Origin: Saccharomycopsis fibuligera x Saccharomycopsis cf. fibuligera
Taxonomy: Eukaryota > Ascomycota > Saccharomycetes > Ascoideales > Saccharomycopsidaceae
DNA: 64,000 nucleotides
NCBI GenBank assembly: GCA_001936135.1
Contig: CP012811.1
Coordinates: 1,736,001-1,800,000 of the forward strand
Reading direction: 5' to 3'
Shown here: positions 46,481 to 58,300 of the stretch, piece by piece
How the letters are laid out: the number at the start of each line of letters is the position of its first letter
Position numbering within the stretch: position 1 is the stretch's first letter
Translations under genes and position numbers: made by a program
Notes under the pieces: model-generated
The model's database searches: none
Seen by the model: only the letters and a program-made list of their open reading frames with translations
Told to the model about the DNA's origin: nothing

Positions 46481-48283
46481 CTATCTTAATTGCATAAAAG
46501 CATCTAATAATATACTATTTTGATTTTCGTTTTTATTTTTCTCAAAAGTTTTCCAAAATCTAAGTGTCTCATCACCAGCGCCAGTAACTATAGTTTCCCC
46601 ATCTGGACTCATTGCTAAATACAATACCCTGTAGGTATGACCCGTTAATGAAGCAACTTGCTGTAATTGATACGGAGCAGTATAGTTGCTTTCAGTAGGA
46701 TACGAGCTTGAGTTGTGATGGTTGTACTTCCAAATAACGACCTGATTTTTTGAGTAGCCATGTGTACTTACCAACTCGCTTGAATTTTTGGACCAAAGCA
46801 AGTTACACACTTGTGATCCAGTATCTAAATCATTCATTTTGGTACCAGTCAAAGTGTTCCAAATTTTGATTTTTCTGTCAGCTGTACCACCACCAGAGGC
46901 TAACACGCCTCTTTGATGTGGATTCCACGATATAGCCTTGATAGCAGCGGTGTGTTCTTCAAATTTGTAAAGTGGCTTCGAAGTGTTGTAGCCATCCCAA
47001 ACAATCAATCTATTGTCATTACCACCAGACGCGAGCTTATTCTCTTCAACGTTCCATTTGAGTCCACAAATTTCCTGTTTGTGAACGTGCTCCAATTTTT
47101 TGATATAATGTTCGGGCACTCTGACGTCTCTATTCAAAATTGATCTGTCTCTAGAACCCGAAGAAAGAATATGTTCATTCCAAGCTAGTGATCCAACTCT
47201 TGAAACGTGTCCAGTCATAGTTCTTGTGCATTTACAAGTTGAAGCATCCCAAATTTCCACTAAACCAACATTGGTCCCAATTGCCAAATGCGTACCCGCA
47301 TTAATCCACGATAAACTAGTAATTTTGTTGTTGTCCCCTAAATCACACAATCTGTCTACAGAGCCAGTGACAGCATCCCATAGATAAACGCATGAGCCTA
47401 GCCCAACAGCCAAAATATTTTGCGACCCCCAATCCACTAAATTAAGATAAAAGTCATCAGCTAAATCAGGAGCATCAAGCACTCTGTAAGGAACTTTAGA
47501 TATCTGTCTAGGCTTTTTGTGAGGAGACAATAATAATCTTTGGGAGTCAGACCTCACTGGTGAAAGTGAATATAATTCATTGTTTACATCGACATTTATT
47601 GTGGTGGTTGATTTAGTTTTTCTGGGTGATTTATAGGTCAAAAGATTTGAAGAGGACTTTGGTGAGGTTATCACACGCTTTTCTGGACTGTCGTGTATAA
47701 ACGAGCTTCTTCTTGCTCTGGGAAAAGTATTTATTGTGTTAATGAAGTCGTGATTATTAATATTGGAACTTGATAGGCTGCTATTAATGGGCGTGAAGGA
47801 CGTATTTGCATTACTAATATAATTGTTATTTTGTGATGATCTAGGAGGACTTTGGTCGAGACTTGCAGCTGAGGTAGACACTGTGCTGGAAGGTGTGTAT
47901 GACCTGGAAATATTATTTATATGAGAAGGTGGAGTTGCTCCGGGAACATTATCGCCAAAAAGTTCAGCTTTTAACACAGTTGAAAATGTCATATTTGCTT
48001 CTTGTTCTCTTTTGTAGTCTAAATCGCTTTCCACATCACCTCGGTTGCTAGTATTTGCGTAATCGTGATTTGACAAGGAGTAAGCAGCAGACAAATCAAC
48101 GCCGCTTCTATTAGGAATGTACCTATCACCATACACCACCTTGCTTATTTTCTTTTTATTTGGAGACTGCAATGGAAACGGCGTCGACGCTGAATATCTT
48201 GTGCTGCTTTTCGATGAGGATGGCGAAGGAGAACTTGGCGGCGATATCTTATCATCGTATGTTCTATTGTTGTTTAACTCCAT
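46481..48283 (-). CDS. CDH1: Anaphase-promoting complex activator Cdh1
   Basis: The 600-residue protein has a Ser-rich N-terminus with a C-box DRYIPNR (53-59) that binds the APC/C, then FSTVLKAELFGDNVP and KVPYRVLDAPDLADDFYLNLVDW. A seven-bladed WD40 propeller follows (about 270-575: NILAVGLGSCVYLWDAV, LSSGSRDRSILNRDVR, LASGGNDNRLIVWD, LASGGGTADRKIKIWNT, LVSTHGYSKNQVVIWK). The FSTVLKAELFG block and SSGSRDRSI fit Cdh1/Fzr rather than Cdc20. The C-terminus ends in LR, a variant of the Ile-Arg tail that docks on Cdc27. Many S-P/T-P sites in the N-terminus fit inhibition by CDK. Cdh1 drives degradation of cyclins in late mitosis and G1. Confidence 0.9.
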   Translation of the reverse strand: MELNNNRTYDDKISPPSSPSPSSSKSSTRYSASTPFPLQSPNKKKISKVVYGDRYIPNRSGVDLSAAYSLSNHDYANTSNRGDVESDLDYKREQEANMTFSTVLKAELFGDNVPGATPPSHINNISRSYTPSSTVSTSAASLDQSPPRSSQNNNYISNANTSFTPINSSLSSSNINNHDFINTINTFPRARRSSFIHDSPEKRVITSPKSSSNLLTYKSPRKTKSTTTINVDVNNELYSLSPVRSDSQRLLLSPHKKPRQISKVPYRVLDAPDLADDFYLNLVDWGSQNILAVGLGSCVYLWDAVTGSVDRLCDLGDNNKITSLSWINAGTHLAIGTNVGLVEIWDASTCKCTRTMTGHVSRVGSLAWNEHILSSGSRDRSILNRDVRVPEHYIKKLEHVHKQEICGLKWNVEENKLASGGNDNRLIVWDGYNTSKPLYKFEEHTAAIKAISWNPHQRGVLASGGGTADRKIKIWNTLTGTKMNDLDTGSQVCNLLWSKNSSELVSTHGYSKNQVVIWKYNHHNSSSYPTESNYTAPYQLQQVASLTGHTYRVLYLAMSPDGETIVTGAGDETLRFWKTFEKNKNENQNSILLDAFMQLR

Positions 48284-48729
48284 ATCCGTATGAAGAAGAT
48301 TATGATTATGATGTAAGATACACTTTAATGTTGTTGTTTTATAATTATAATAAAGAAACTCAGGATACGATTTGAACTAGTTGATTTGAATATTAGCACT
48401 TGGTTGACTTATTTTCTATGCTCCGCTTTCAGTTCAATGCGAGATGAGTTGCAGGGCACTTGTTCTTTTATGGTTTGCAAGGACTAGCTTAGCGAATAAA
48501 GATAGCAAAACAGCGAGCAAAATTTAACAAAGAGGCTGCCAGAATAATGAGTGATAAAAGAATGAATCTCAGAAATAGAAAAAAGAAAAGAAAAACGTAA
48601 AAAAAAAACACGAAACCGTGCAAAAGCATGCCCAACTCTGAGATGGTGATGCCCAACGCAGAAGTGCCCGCCATGCCTTTGTCGGGTTTTCTTTTCGAGA
48701 CGACGTCTAACAAACTGAGAAACACAAAA

Positions 48730-48771
48730 CAGGATGCATGCCCAAAAAAGGGGGTACCCGGCTGCATCCTG
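48730..48771. repeat. Inverted repeat CAGGATGCA ... TGCATCCTG
   Basis: Perfect 9-bp arms (48730-48738 and 48763-48771) with a 24-base spacer containing GGGGGTACCC. One bulged base allows three more pairs. Confidence 0.7.
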
Positions 48772-49799
48772 CAGCGAAATTGCCAGCATGAAAATCAAAA
48801 AATTTAGCAAACATTTACGCTCACCACGACAAAACACTTCATGTTCAGATACAACACTGGCATTAGCACTCTATGTATCTATGTAATGCAGCTGTGACAA
48901 TAATCTCTGGAAGCGCCTCACAAATCTGGGGAACAGACACTGAAAGTCGAAGCGGCTTTGGCTTAGCATTGGCTAAGTAAAGTGGTTGAAAGTTGGCTAA
49001 TTGTTGGAGGTAACATAGATAAAGCCTTTGTGCAAATTGCAAGCCTGTCTTTTCAAATTATGCATTGCTAATTTAAGTACTTTTAAGAAAATTTAAGCAT
49101 AGTATATCACACGCTCTCCGTTCCTTGTGTTTTGAAGCTTTATAGGCCTTTAGCGACATTTATTTTTAATAACATTTATCTCGACACACTCTGGTTATCG
49201 TTGCTTTTTGTTAAATTTTTTGAATAAAAAAATTTTATTTATAAAGCTTTTCTGACGGCAGACACATTTTGGTTTACTTTTCGAGCTCCTAAGTCGTTCC
49301 CACATCCAATCGAGCCATCTGTTATTCTTACATTTCCTTTATGGTCTAACATATGAATAGAGCAAATCGAATTTCTTATACAGTCTGAGAAGTACCAAAT
49401 GGCTTTTTTTCTTTTGTTGTTCTTTATCTGCCATAGATCAGCCACTATTGAACATATTCTCATATCAAAAATATTTCTGTGTAATAGCGTTCAAACGCCT
49501 TAAACTGGAACCTAGCAGCTAAAATAGTAAACTTTTGGTATCAGCCAAAAGCAAAGAGGCCTTATTGCATGTTGACACTTCTAAAAATTGCTTTATTTTT
49601 CAATTCTGGTCATTTTCCGTGTCTACAACTCCCAAACTTGGCACAGTTAAACGGTAACAAATGGCTAGGTAAAAATCATGGATCTAAGGGACGTATCCCG
49701 GCTTTACTACTTGAGAAGTCGGAGTCCAAGATTATTTGATATTCCCCGAGGCGTCTTTCAAAAAGACACGACATATTAAATACAAAAAGTATATCAATG

Positions 49800-49825
49800 T
49801 TTTTTTTTTTTTTTTTTTTTTTTTT
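49800..49825. repeat. Poly(dT) tract, 26 bases
   Basis: Uninterrupted T run in the middle of the large gene-free region. Confidence 0.9.
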
Positions 49826-51531
49826 CAGATTTTCTTAAAAACCGGCTGGAAGTTAAATTACTTCCTGTAGCCTATCAAGTTCATTAATTTGCACAAATGT
49901 TTACAATATTAAAGGCACCGGATCTTAAGCAAATGACAATTAAGTAAATTTCAGTTGTGTGAAAAGTAGCCCTTTTTATGCAGCCTTATTGATTATTGAT
50001 TTCATCATCAACCAAGTTGATTTTCTAATGAAATTGAAAGAAAATTCTTTGTTCCGAGATGTAGTATCAAAATCGGAACAATTCTACATGTGACTCTAAC
50101 AAACGAGCCAGCTAATAAGTTTGAGATGCGCAATAGAACACAAAGCCAGATTGTTACGGCGGTGCGTCGTATATCAACTTAAGTGTGTGTCCGAAAAAAT
50201 TTCCCAATGGATACGGGCTATGGAAAATAATAAGAATCTGTTGTCCTTGTGCCCAGCGCATATAGATTCTAGCAACTATTTCTCGTCTATAACTGCTACA
50301 ATTATTTAACTGCCGATATGTAATGCTATTATGCTGTTTTTGCGTATATCACTTGCCATAAAGCCAGAAATGAGAAGCAGTACTGATATGTTTTTATTAG
50401 ACTCACAAACTATTTGAAATTAGTTGTATCCCCTCACTACTTTGACAACGTGATTCAGCGAGCTTGATTTGTCAACTAGCTAGAATATCCAAGTCTGTCG
50501 AGTTCTCAACTTAGATTATTTTCCTTAGTCCGAAGCTTAAACTGACTTGCAAAATATTGTCAAACTCTTAGTGACCATGTCGATGGTGCTTGTAAATCTG
50601 TATGTCCTCGCGTTTTCATTTGCAAAAGAGCCGCAAAATATTGTGGAAACAAACAGAGACCAAGCATGTAATAATAGCTTTGTGGAGCCGTGAATAGTAT
50701 TTCGTCAGTACCCTTTTGAGGATTTACATTTCCAGTTGCTTGATTCAGCTGTTATGACTGCTATAAACAGGATCCATGGGACGCGTCTTCATGCGCCACG
50801 GCGCACATCTTTTGTTATAAACACAATCAAACAGTCTACAGCCAATATGCACCGCGCCGCGCACCACAAAGCATGGCTACGCAGCTTTGAGACACCGGTA
50901 GCATAGTTAAGCCGTCCTTTTTGTCCGCTGGATATGCTTGAATGGGGACTGTAAATCAACGCTACGGTAGATCGTGTTGATAGGAAGTTTCAAAGGAAAA
51001 TTAATATCTTTTCCTTTAAAATTTTCCATCAAACTTTTACTCGTCTTTTTTATTTTAGACTTCTGCTTAGTGCTTCTTCTTATTAAAGGCTACGCACCAT
51101 TTCTATTCTGCTTTGTTTTGCGTTTGCTGTTCCTGTCTTTTTTGTTCCCAAACCTATGTGCCTGTCTTTTTAGGTCGTTTTTACTTATAATACTAAATTT
51201 GTCTAAGAAAAGTTCAATTTTTTTTTTTTTTTTAACGTCCTTTTTGCTAACCTTGCCCTTTCTTTTTCTTTATTTTACTCCTTTGAAAGGTATTCATATA
51301 GCAATTAAAGCTAAATCAGACGTGTCATAATCACTGCAACAGTTTAATTGAATCACTCCATTTGGTGAAAACAGATTACAGAACCAAATTCCACAACCCC
51401 TCCTTAATAATTATTTCTTAAATTTTTTGAGTCCACATTTCCTTTTATATCACCAATCTTTGCATAGATTTAAAAAAGGCTTAACGGTTCTATCCAACAT
51501 TTTCCCTATAATATAATATACTAAATCCACT

Positions 51532-53409
51532 ATGGCAGATTCAGGCAATATGAATCAGCAGAGTTATATCTCTGTTCCAATCATAACTTCTTCACTCGTG
51601 GGAATATTAGTGTTTTGGTCTTTGAAGCAAATACTTGAAAAGAAAAACATAGAAAACACTGCCAAGATCTTATCAGAGAATTTTGAAAGGACACACGACT
51701 TACAGATCAAGGAACTCAAAGAAGACATAAAAGCATTACAAGGCCAAATTGAAGCAAAAATTGATATAATTGAACAAAAAAACGTGCATATAAATCTCAT
51801 AAATAAGGAGTTTCACACTTTGCAAAAAAATTACAATAGATTGAAGAAAGAGTCTATTTTTTTGAAAGATCAATTACACAATGCACAATTAGATATTGTT
51901 GAGTTTGAACAGGAAAATCTCAGCTTGGTGAATCAACTTAATGAAGCTCTCCAACACATTAATTCATTGGATCAAATTATTGAGAGCGAAAAGTCTACTG
52001 ATCAGTCAGCTAGTAAGATTGAAGAGGACTTTAATGTTCATGATATCGGCGACACCGCAAGTATTACTTCACCAGAAAACTTTAGTGAGTTGATTGCTGC
52101 CGAATCCACTAACAATACAATCCACAAAAAGCCAAACACTGGTGTTGCTTTAGTTGGCCGTCAACATCTTGATGAAGCTACTACTAGTGATGCTATAAAC
52201 ACCACCACAAGAAAAATTAACGGCGCAAAGCATCTGCCATCCAAGAGTCATAGTTCCCAAAACTCTACCGGTGTCACCAACCATTTATTTAAACAACAAG
52301 AATTTATTCCAGGAGACGACTTTTATGGTGATAAGGCCAGCGTTACTGAAAGTGATAAGAATAACAAGAGAAGCTCGATTGTGTCTGCTAAAGAATCCAC
52401 TAAGCAAGCAGAGTTCCCAAATGAGCCTTTTGACCTTGAGCAGCCTGTTGAGAAGAAAGTAGTTGATAATGATGCACCAGAGTTTGCTAATGATTTACAC
52501 TCATTTCCTTCAAATATAATATATGACGAGAACATTATTACCAATGCTAATCCGCCATCGCCAATGAAGTACGATATTAAAAGCCACCATTCCAAAGGGC
52601 ACAGTAAGACAGAAAGTACTTTTAGTCACAAGTCGTATAAGAGTGGTAGATCATCCAAAAGTGCTGGAAGCAAAGTTATTGTTAATCCAGATAATGGTTC
52701 AGAAATTATGGTTCAAGGACCAACTAATTTGAAGAGAAATAAAAGTAACGGCAAGAAAAGTTTGTTTCACTTTGGTAATAACAAAAATCACAACAATGAT
52801 TTAGAATACAATGCCAAAGAAACGATAACCGCAAATGCTAATGCGGACGCCAGCAGTCCTGATATTAATGCCGATGATGACAAATTCGATGATTTTAAAT
52901 ACAAATGGGTAAGTGAATTGGAATATTTAAGAAACACGGTCAAGAATATGAAAGGTGATGCCTTGAATAAAGATTTTGACCAGCGTCCAGATCATCAGCA
53001 ATTGCAATCAAAAAGCACTGATAGCTTGCACAATAATGCCATTGCTAAAGGTAAACTTGTTAAGCAGCTTGATGCTCTCAAGAACCAATTTCATAGTGAT
53101 TTGAACGGAACACTATATTACGACAATGAAGAGTTTGAAGAAGATTTGAACGACAATGGTTTGCTTGAAAGTGCCAATAAGAAATCAAATAACAGTATTG
53201 TTGATGAGCCAGAAAAAGAAACCAAGAAAGACGATGATGATAGTGATGTTCTCATGGTTGATCATCAGAAAGGCGTGATTTATTCAAAAGATTACAATAC
53301 TTCATCTAATTTGATTCCAAAGTTTAGTAAGGCTGGCAAATTTAGTTTCAAGAGAAGAAGTCAAGAAAAAAATACGCTTGACAGAAGAGTGTTCTCTTCC
53401 GTTAACTAG
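51532..53409 (+). CDS. Membrane-anchored coiled-coil protein of unknown function
   Basis: The 625-residue protein has one hydrophobic helix near the N-terminus (about 13-33, ISVPIITSSLVGILVFW) followed by a long Lys/Glu-rich coiled coil (about 35-150) with heptad-like leucines. The rest is Ser/Asn/Asp-rich disordered sequence with a basic region (about 370-425), and a Lys/Arg-rich C-terminal tail (FSFKRRSQEK). This is a signal-anchor topology with a large cytosolic part. I do not recognise the family. It may tether an organelle or the spindle pole body, but nothing in the sequence decides that. The upstream gap of 3.2 kb suggests complex regulation. Confidence 0.75.
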   Translation: MADSGNMNQQSYISVPIITSSLVGILVFWSLKQILEKKNIENTAKILSENFERTHDLQIKELKEDIKALQGQIEAKIDIIEQKNVHINLINKEFHTLQKNYNRLKKESIFLKDQLHNAQLDIVEFEQENLSLVNQLNEALQHINSLDQIIESEKSTDQSASKIEEDFNVHDIGDTASITSPENFSELIAAESTNNTIHKKPNTGVALVGRQHLDEATTSDAINTTTRKINGAKHLPSKSHSSQNSTGVTNHLFKQQEFIPGDDFYGDKASVTESDKNNKRSSIVSAKESTKQAEFPNEPFDLEQPVEKKVVDNDAPEFANDLHSFPSNIIYDENIITNANPPSPMKYDIKSHHSKGHSKTESTFSHKSYKSGRSSKSAGSKVIVNPDNGSEIMVQGPTNLKRNKSNGKKSLFHFGNNKNHNNDLEYNAKETITANANADASSPDINADDDKFDDFKYKWVSELEYLRNTVKNMKGDALNKDFDQRPDHQQLQSKSTDSLHNNAIAKGKLVKQLDALKNQFHSDLNGTLYYDNEEFEEDLNDNGLLESANKKSNNSIVDEPEKETKKDDDDSDVLMVDHQKGVIYSKDYNTSSNLIPKFSKAGKFSFKRRSQEKNTLDRRVFSSVN

Positions 53410-54286
53410 CTTATGTTTTGAGGTTTCAGCTGACAATACCGGTTATGTGTGTTTGAATTTGTTTCTCGTTTATCTCTTATTTTTATCTTACTTTTCTCTC
53501 TTATTTTTATCTTACTTTTCTCTCATTTCGCTTTTTTATTCAACCTTAGACTGTGTTTTTTGATCTTCTAGTTTCGTTTTACCTTTTTTGTTTTCTTCAT
53601 TTTCGATATTCTTCCTTCATTTTTAATTTTATCCTCTGGTTCCGGCTTTGGCTATAATATTCGTTTACTATTCTTCTATTGCGTATAGCAATATCAACCC
53701 TTTGTTCTTTAAGTTCATTTATGGCTCTATATACATGTTTAGTAATCCTTACTATTTTCCTTCTTCTCTAGCTATTTGTCTCCTATCTACCTTAAATATT
53801 TGCTTGTTGGCTTTTCTACTTCTTTTAGTTTCCAATAACCCCCTCCTCTTAATTTGATATCCTAGCTTTAAACTTCTGTTTCTTGTTTTCTCTTATCTTC
53901 CCTTTGTGTTTAATTTGATAAGAATAATATTATAATTATCTTTATCTTCTATAATAATTTTTTTTTTTTTTTTTTTTTTTAGTTTAACAGTCAGTGTGCT
54001 CAATATTTTATAAGCAATTTGAAGTCTTCAAGCTGTTGGTACATAAATTTTATAAATGCTACGAATGTAAGGATCCTAACCAGAATAGTTTAGCTCTATA
54101 TTGCTTGAGCAGTATATATGTATGAAATAAGTAAGTGAGTGAGGTAAATGAGATATGTGAGAAAAAAAAAGATGAAAAAAAAAAAAAAAGGTTCTAAGAA
54201 TTGTGTTGTTCACATTTAAGAGTAGTTATATTGTCAGTTACATCGACAAATGATAAGATAGCCAAGTAAGGTTGAAAATATATATA
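53410..54286. terminator. Convergent intergenic region, 0.9 kb
   Basis: Strongly T-rich on the plus strand up to a 23-base T tract at 53958-53980, then AT-rich with TATATATATTAG before the minus-strand stop. The 23-bp unit CTTATTTTTATCTTACTTTT is repeated in tandem at about 53477-53520. No gene seen. Confidence 0.45.
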
Positions 54287-57200
54287 TTAGTTAACGTGCG
54301 CTTCTAACTCATCACTTGAAACGTCATCGTTCCCACTTTCTTTTCTAAGATTGTACTGTTCAATTGCATTCCTAATTTGCTCAAGCAAACCCTTATCGCG
54401 TTCTCCTTCGTCACCTGAGGCAACGGTAGAACGTCTTGATAACGTTGGCATTTGAGCGTAACCGTCATCCGGAAGTTTTTCGCCAGATTCAGAATGCAAA
54501 GTATGTCTTCTAGAAAGAGGCGCAGGAGATCCGTCGTCTTTGTTTGGAGAAAGTTGGCCTGAAGATGGCAAATTGGCACTGGATTTGTAAGAACGACGTC
54601 TGGTCAACTTACTTGAAAACGGACTAGTTGTTTCTTTAAACAAACCTTCTTCATCAAGAAATTGAGCAGCAACAGTTCTTGGAGTTTTAGGAGTGTTTGA
54701 AGTAACGCATGAAATTCCAACATCGTGAATCCATTTGGCAACTAAAGCGGTCCATCCGCATTGATGGGAAGCGCCCAAACCTCTACCAGTATCCCCGTCA
54801 AAGTACTCGTAAAATGGAACATAATCTTTGAAATGAGGGTCATAGTTTTGCAAATCATTGTCCAGACTGTTACATGCTCTCACATTAACAGAATCTGGCA
54901 AAAAGATTCTAATAAGACGGTGTTGAAGAAATTCTGCAACTTGAGCCAAATTTAACATGATTCCAGAGCCCTTTGGACATTCTACCTTAAAGTTTGGCCC
55001 ATAATATAAATGAAATCTTTGCAAAGATTCAACCAACAAAAAATTTACCGGAAACCAAATTGGACCTCTCCAATTAGAATTACCACCAAACAATCCACTG
55101 TCACTTTCGCCGGGCAAATACTTAACTTCGTAATGCTGTCCATGAACTAGTTTGGTAAATGGGTGCTTTTCATGATACTTGGATAAAGATCTGATACCAT
55201 ATTGCGACAAAAATTCTTCTTCGTCCAACATTTTATCTAAAATTGCTCTAAGCCTGTCTTTATTGACCAAAGCAAGCAACAAACGTTCACCAATACCTCT
55301 TTCTGTTGTGCTGGCGATATTGCGATGAGCAATATCATTTCTTCTTTCAACAAGAAAATCTAGACGACTTTTGAAACCGGGAAACTTTTTCAATAACTCA
55401 GGTTCAATAGTAATAGAAGCATAAAGAGGAATTAAGCCCACTAAAGATCTCACAGGTAACGTTTCTTTATAGCCATCAGGATATTTGATAGCGTCATAAT
55501 AAAATTGATCGTTTTCGTCCCACAATGATTTCTGTCCTTCTTCCGATTGGTAAGTCATAGCATCAGCAATCAACAAGAAATGCTCAAGAAATTTTGATGC
55601 AATATTCTCATAAACTTTTCTGTCCTTGGACAACTCCAAAGCGATGTTTAACATTTGCAAAGAATAAAAAGCCATCCAACCAGTAGAATCTGCCTGCTCC
55701 AAGACACCACCAGTAGGTAAAGGTTCGGATCTGTTAAAAATGCCAATATTATCAAGGCCAAGGAAACCACCTTCAAAAACGTTATTACCATCGGAATCTT
55801 TTCTATTAATCCACCATGTAAAATTTAACAAAAGTTTGTGAAACACACGCTCTAAAAATTCTTTATCTTCTCTTCCGTACATTTTTCTCTCTGTCTTGTA
55901 GACCCTAAAAGCAGACCAAGCAAACACCGGAGGATTCAAATCATCAAACGACCATTCGTAACTTGGCATGGCTCCATTTGGATGTTGATACCATTCTTTC
56001 AAAAAAATTTCAACCTGATTTTTAGCAAACTCTGGATCAATCATAGTAAGTGGAATGCAGTGAAAAGCGGTGTCCCACGAAGCAAAGAAAGGATATTCCC
56101 ATTTATCAGGCATTGATAAAACTTCATCACAATATAAATGTCTCCAGTGATAATTTCTAGAGTTGGCCCTATTTTTTGGTGGCTTGATGGCCGAATCTCT
56201 GTCACCATTATACCAGTAATCATAAATCAAATGATAATATTGTTTAGACCAGAGCAAACCGGCAAAGGCTTGCCTTTGTACTTTTCTGAGCTCAGGGCTA
56301 ATTGGAAGCGGGGAGACTCTCCAATAAAACTTGTCCGCTTCATCTTGCTTACGTCCAAACAAATCATCAAACTCTTCTTCGTCAAAATCGTCAATTGAAT
56401 CATCGTATGCAGGATCATGCTCTTTGATTGGAAGGAACTTATAGCGAATGGTGACATGGTCTCCAGGGGGGATACCACCATCCTCGTCAAAGACAAACCA
56501 TGCTGAAGCTTTAGTGCCTTCATGTTTTGGATTAACTGCTGATTCATCTTCATCAATTATATAGTCATGGAAAGCGTCTTTTGCATACGGAGTTTCATTT
56601 TCCTGCCCATACAACTTTTTTTTGTTTGTTTCATTCTCTGTAAACAACAATTTTGGTTCAACATCATTATGGATACCAGCAGAGGGAGCAAAAAGAACTC
56701 TTCTATCTCCGAATTTCCAATGACTCATTTTGATAGAGGAGTCGTTATCTTTATACTCTTTCTTCAAATGAGGTTTCGCTTTTTTTTCTTCTTCAATTGT
56801 ATTCCAGCTCCATGTATTTCTGAAAAAGACTTGTGGTATAATATGGAGCGGAGCAGGCTCATCTCCTCTGTTGTAAGCAGTGATTCTAAAGTTTAAAATC
56901 TCTGGGTCCTCGTCATCCTTCGCTAACTCAAAAACGACATCAAAGTAAGCATTATCATCAAAGATTCCAGTGTCCTGCAACTCATATTCTCTCTCCAATC
57001 TTGTACGGGTAGCAGATTCCTTTTTCAATTTCTCGTATGGGAACTTTTTGTGCGGGTACTTATATAAGTATTTCATGTACGAATGAGTTGGTGTATTGTC
57101 AAGGTAAAAGTAGTATTCTTTTACATCTTCACCGTGGTTCCCTTGAGGACCGCCAACACCAAATGCTTTTTCCTTGAGGATGTCATCGTTTTCATTCCAA

Positions 57201-57574
57201 AGAGCAATTGAGAAGTTGACCAATTGATGAGTGTCGGACACACCTGCTAAACCATCTTCGCCCCAACGATAAACTCTAGATTTAGAGTCCTCGAAAGTGA
57301 AATCAGACCAAGCGTTACCATCATGGGAGTAATCTTCACGCACAGTTGCCTATTAGGTTGTAGGTTAGCAAGATAGCTCGCGACGTCTGCATGTTTTTCC
57401 CTGAGTAATGTAAGGAAAAGCTGAATGTTGATCAATTGATGCTTTGAGGAGGTCAGAGAGAATACATACCCACTGTCTCTCTCCCAAATAGGGACCCCAG
57501 CGCTTCCAGTACTTTTTTCTTAAACGGTCTTCCTCGAGACGAATATCCTCGGCGGTTTGAGTTCCAACAGTCAT
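54287..57574 (-). CDS. Glycoside hydrolase family 63-type glucosidase, one intron
   Basis: Exons 57470-57574 and 54287-57349 encode 1055 residues. The 120-nt intron has GTATGT, a TGCTAAC branch point and TAG. Joined, the N-terminus reads GERQW-ATVREDYSHDGNAW, and the WGEDGLAG motif follows. The second half is an (alpha/alpha)6-type catalytic domain with WDTAFHCIPLTMIDPEFAKNQ, SYEWSFDDLNPPVFAW, EQADSTGWMAFYSLQM, NWRGPIWFPVNFLL and YFDGDTGRGLGASHQCGWTALVA, matching the GH63 glucosidase-like superfamily. These are probably cytosolic relatives of ER glucosidase I or bacterial mannosylglycerate hydrolases; the substrate is unknown. A Ser-rich C-terminus with LSRRHT/LSRRST looks like kinase sites. 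Another in-frame ATG at 57676 would add a hydrophobic N-terminus. Confidence 0.85.
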
Positions 57575-58300
57575 GATGCTTGCTAAACGGGATGCCAACA
57601 ACGGAGGAAAGAAGAAGAAGAACAAGAAGAGGAACTGAGATAAGAAGAGCTTTATTAATGGCCCTGCTGTGCTCACTTGAAACTAAGCGCTAGCGCCAGC
57701 TTGTCTGCCATTAGTTCGCGCATGCCTTTGGCGGCAAACGGAGGTGTGTCAAGCTAGGGGATGAGGGGTGTTCCCGGGTTACGTCGCGGAGTGCATCCGC
57801 TTACTTCTATATGCTTATACATAAATCAACATGCTTTATATCGCCTATTATCACATTTGAAGCGCTTTTAGCAATATTACCGACACCACAATAGCTATCA
57901 TATGACTATTGAGTGATAAGCACATGACCACCCCCATTTTGTATTTTCCTGCTCCTCCAAAAAAATAGAAAACGGTAAACAAAAACAAACAAATAAACCA
58001 AACGCGTGAACTTTTTCTCAATTTTTTCTAAATACACCAAACTCCATATCCTAGGGGCCCACACAGTATTCTGTTTGCAAACGTCATACACGCATTGAGG
58101 CTCTTTAGCACACCATATCTACTTTTTGTTTTCTTGTTGCCTGGTATCGTGTGGTAGTACTCGAGAAATTCATTCTCTTTTTCTCAAAGTCATATCGACT
58201 TCCATACTTGAATCAAATCCTGCATTGATATTGCTTCCTCTACATTTCCAGAATACCGGCAAAGAATATTGTCCTTACTGCTTTCTAAGTCAGGCAAACA
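57575..58300. promoter_or_regulatory. Divergent promoter between the GH63 gene and DSN1
   Basis: Contains a GAAGAAGAA run (57610-57635) that is in frame with the GH63 gene if the upstream ATG is used. An ACGCGT MCB box lies at 58002-58007. No other gene seen. Confidence 0.5.
58002..58007. promoter_or_regulatory. MCB-type ACGCGT site upstream of DSN1
   Basis: ACGCGT about 295 bp before the DSN1 ATG, the consensus of the MBF G1/S regulator. Fits a kinetochore gene, but it is a single site. Confidence 0.35.

Larger units (their letters stand above)
48284..51531. other. Large gene-free region, 3.2 kb
   Basis: The longest gap in the window. It contains a GC-rich patch with an inverted repeat (48730-48771), a 26-base T tract (49800-49825), a GC-rich block at about 50770-50910 with an ACGCGT at 50781-50786, and a T-rich stretch (51000-51300) nearest the downstream gene. 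Short frames at 49239-49463 (minus) and 50121-50309 (plus) show no recognised family. It may be a long regulated promoter or hold non-coding RNA or element remnants. Confidence 0.5.

Noticed and set aside
50974-51330. 118-codon hydrophobic frame upstream of the coiled-coil protein gene
   Set aside because: Made of F, L and S from a T-rich promoter stretch; no sign of real coding.
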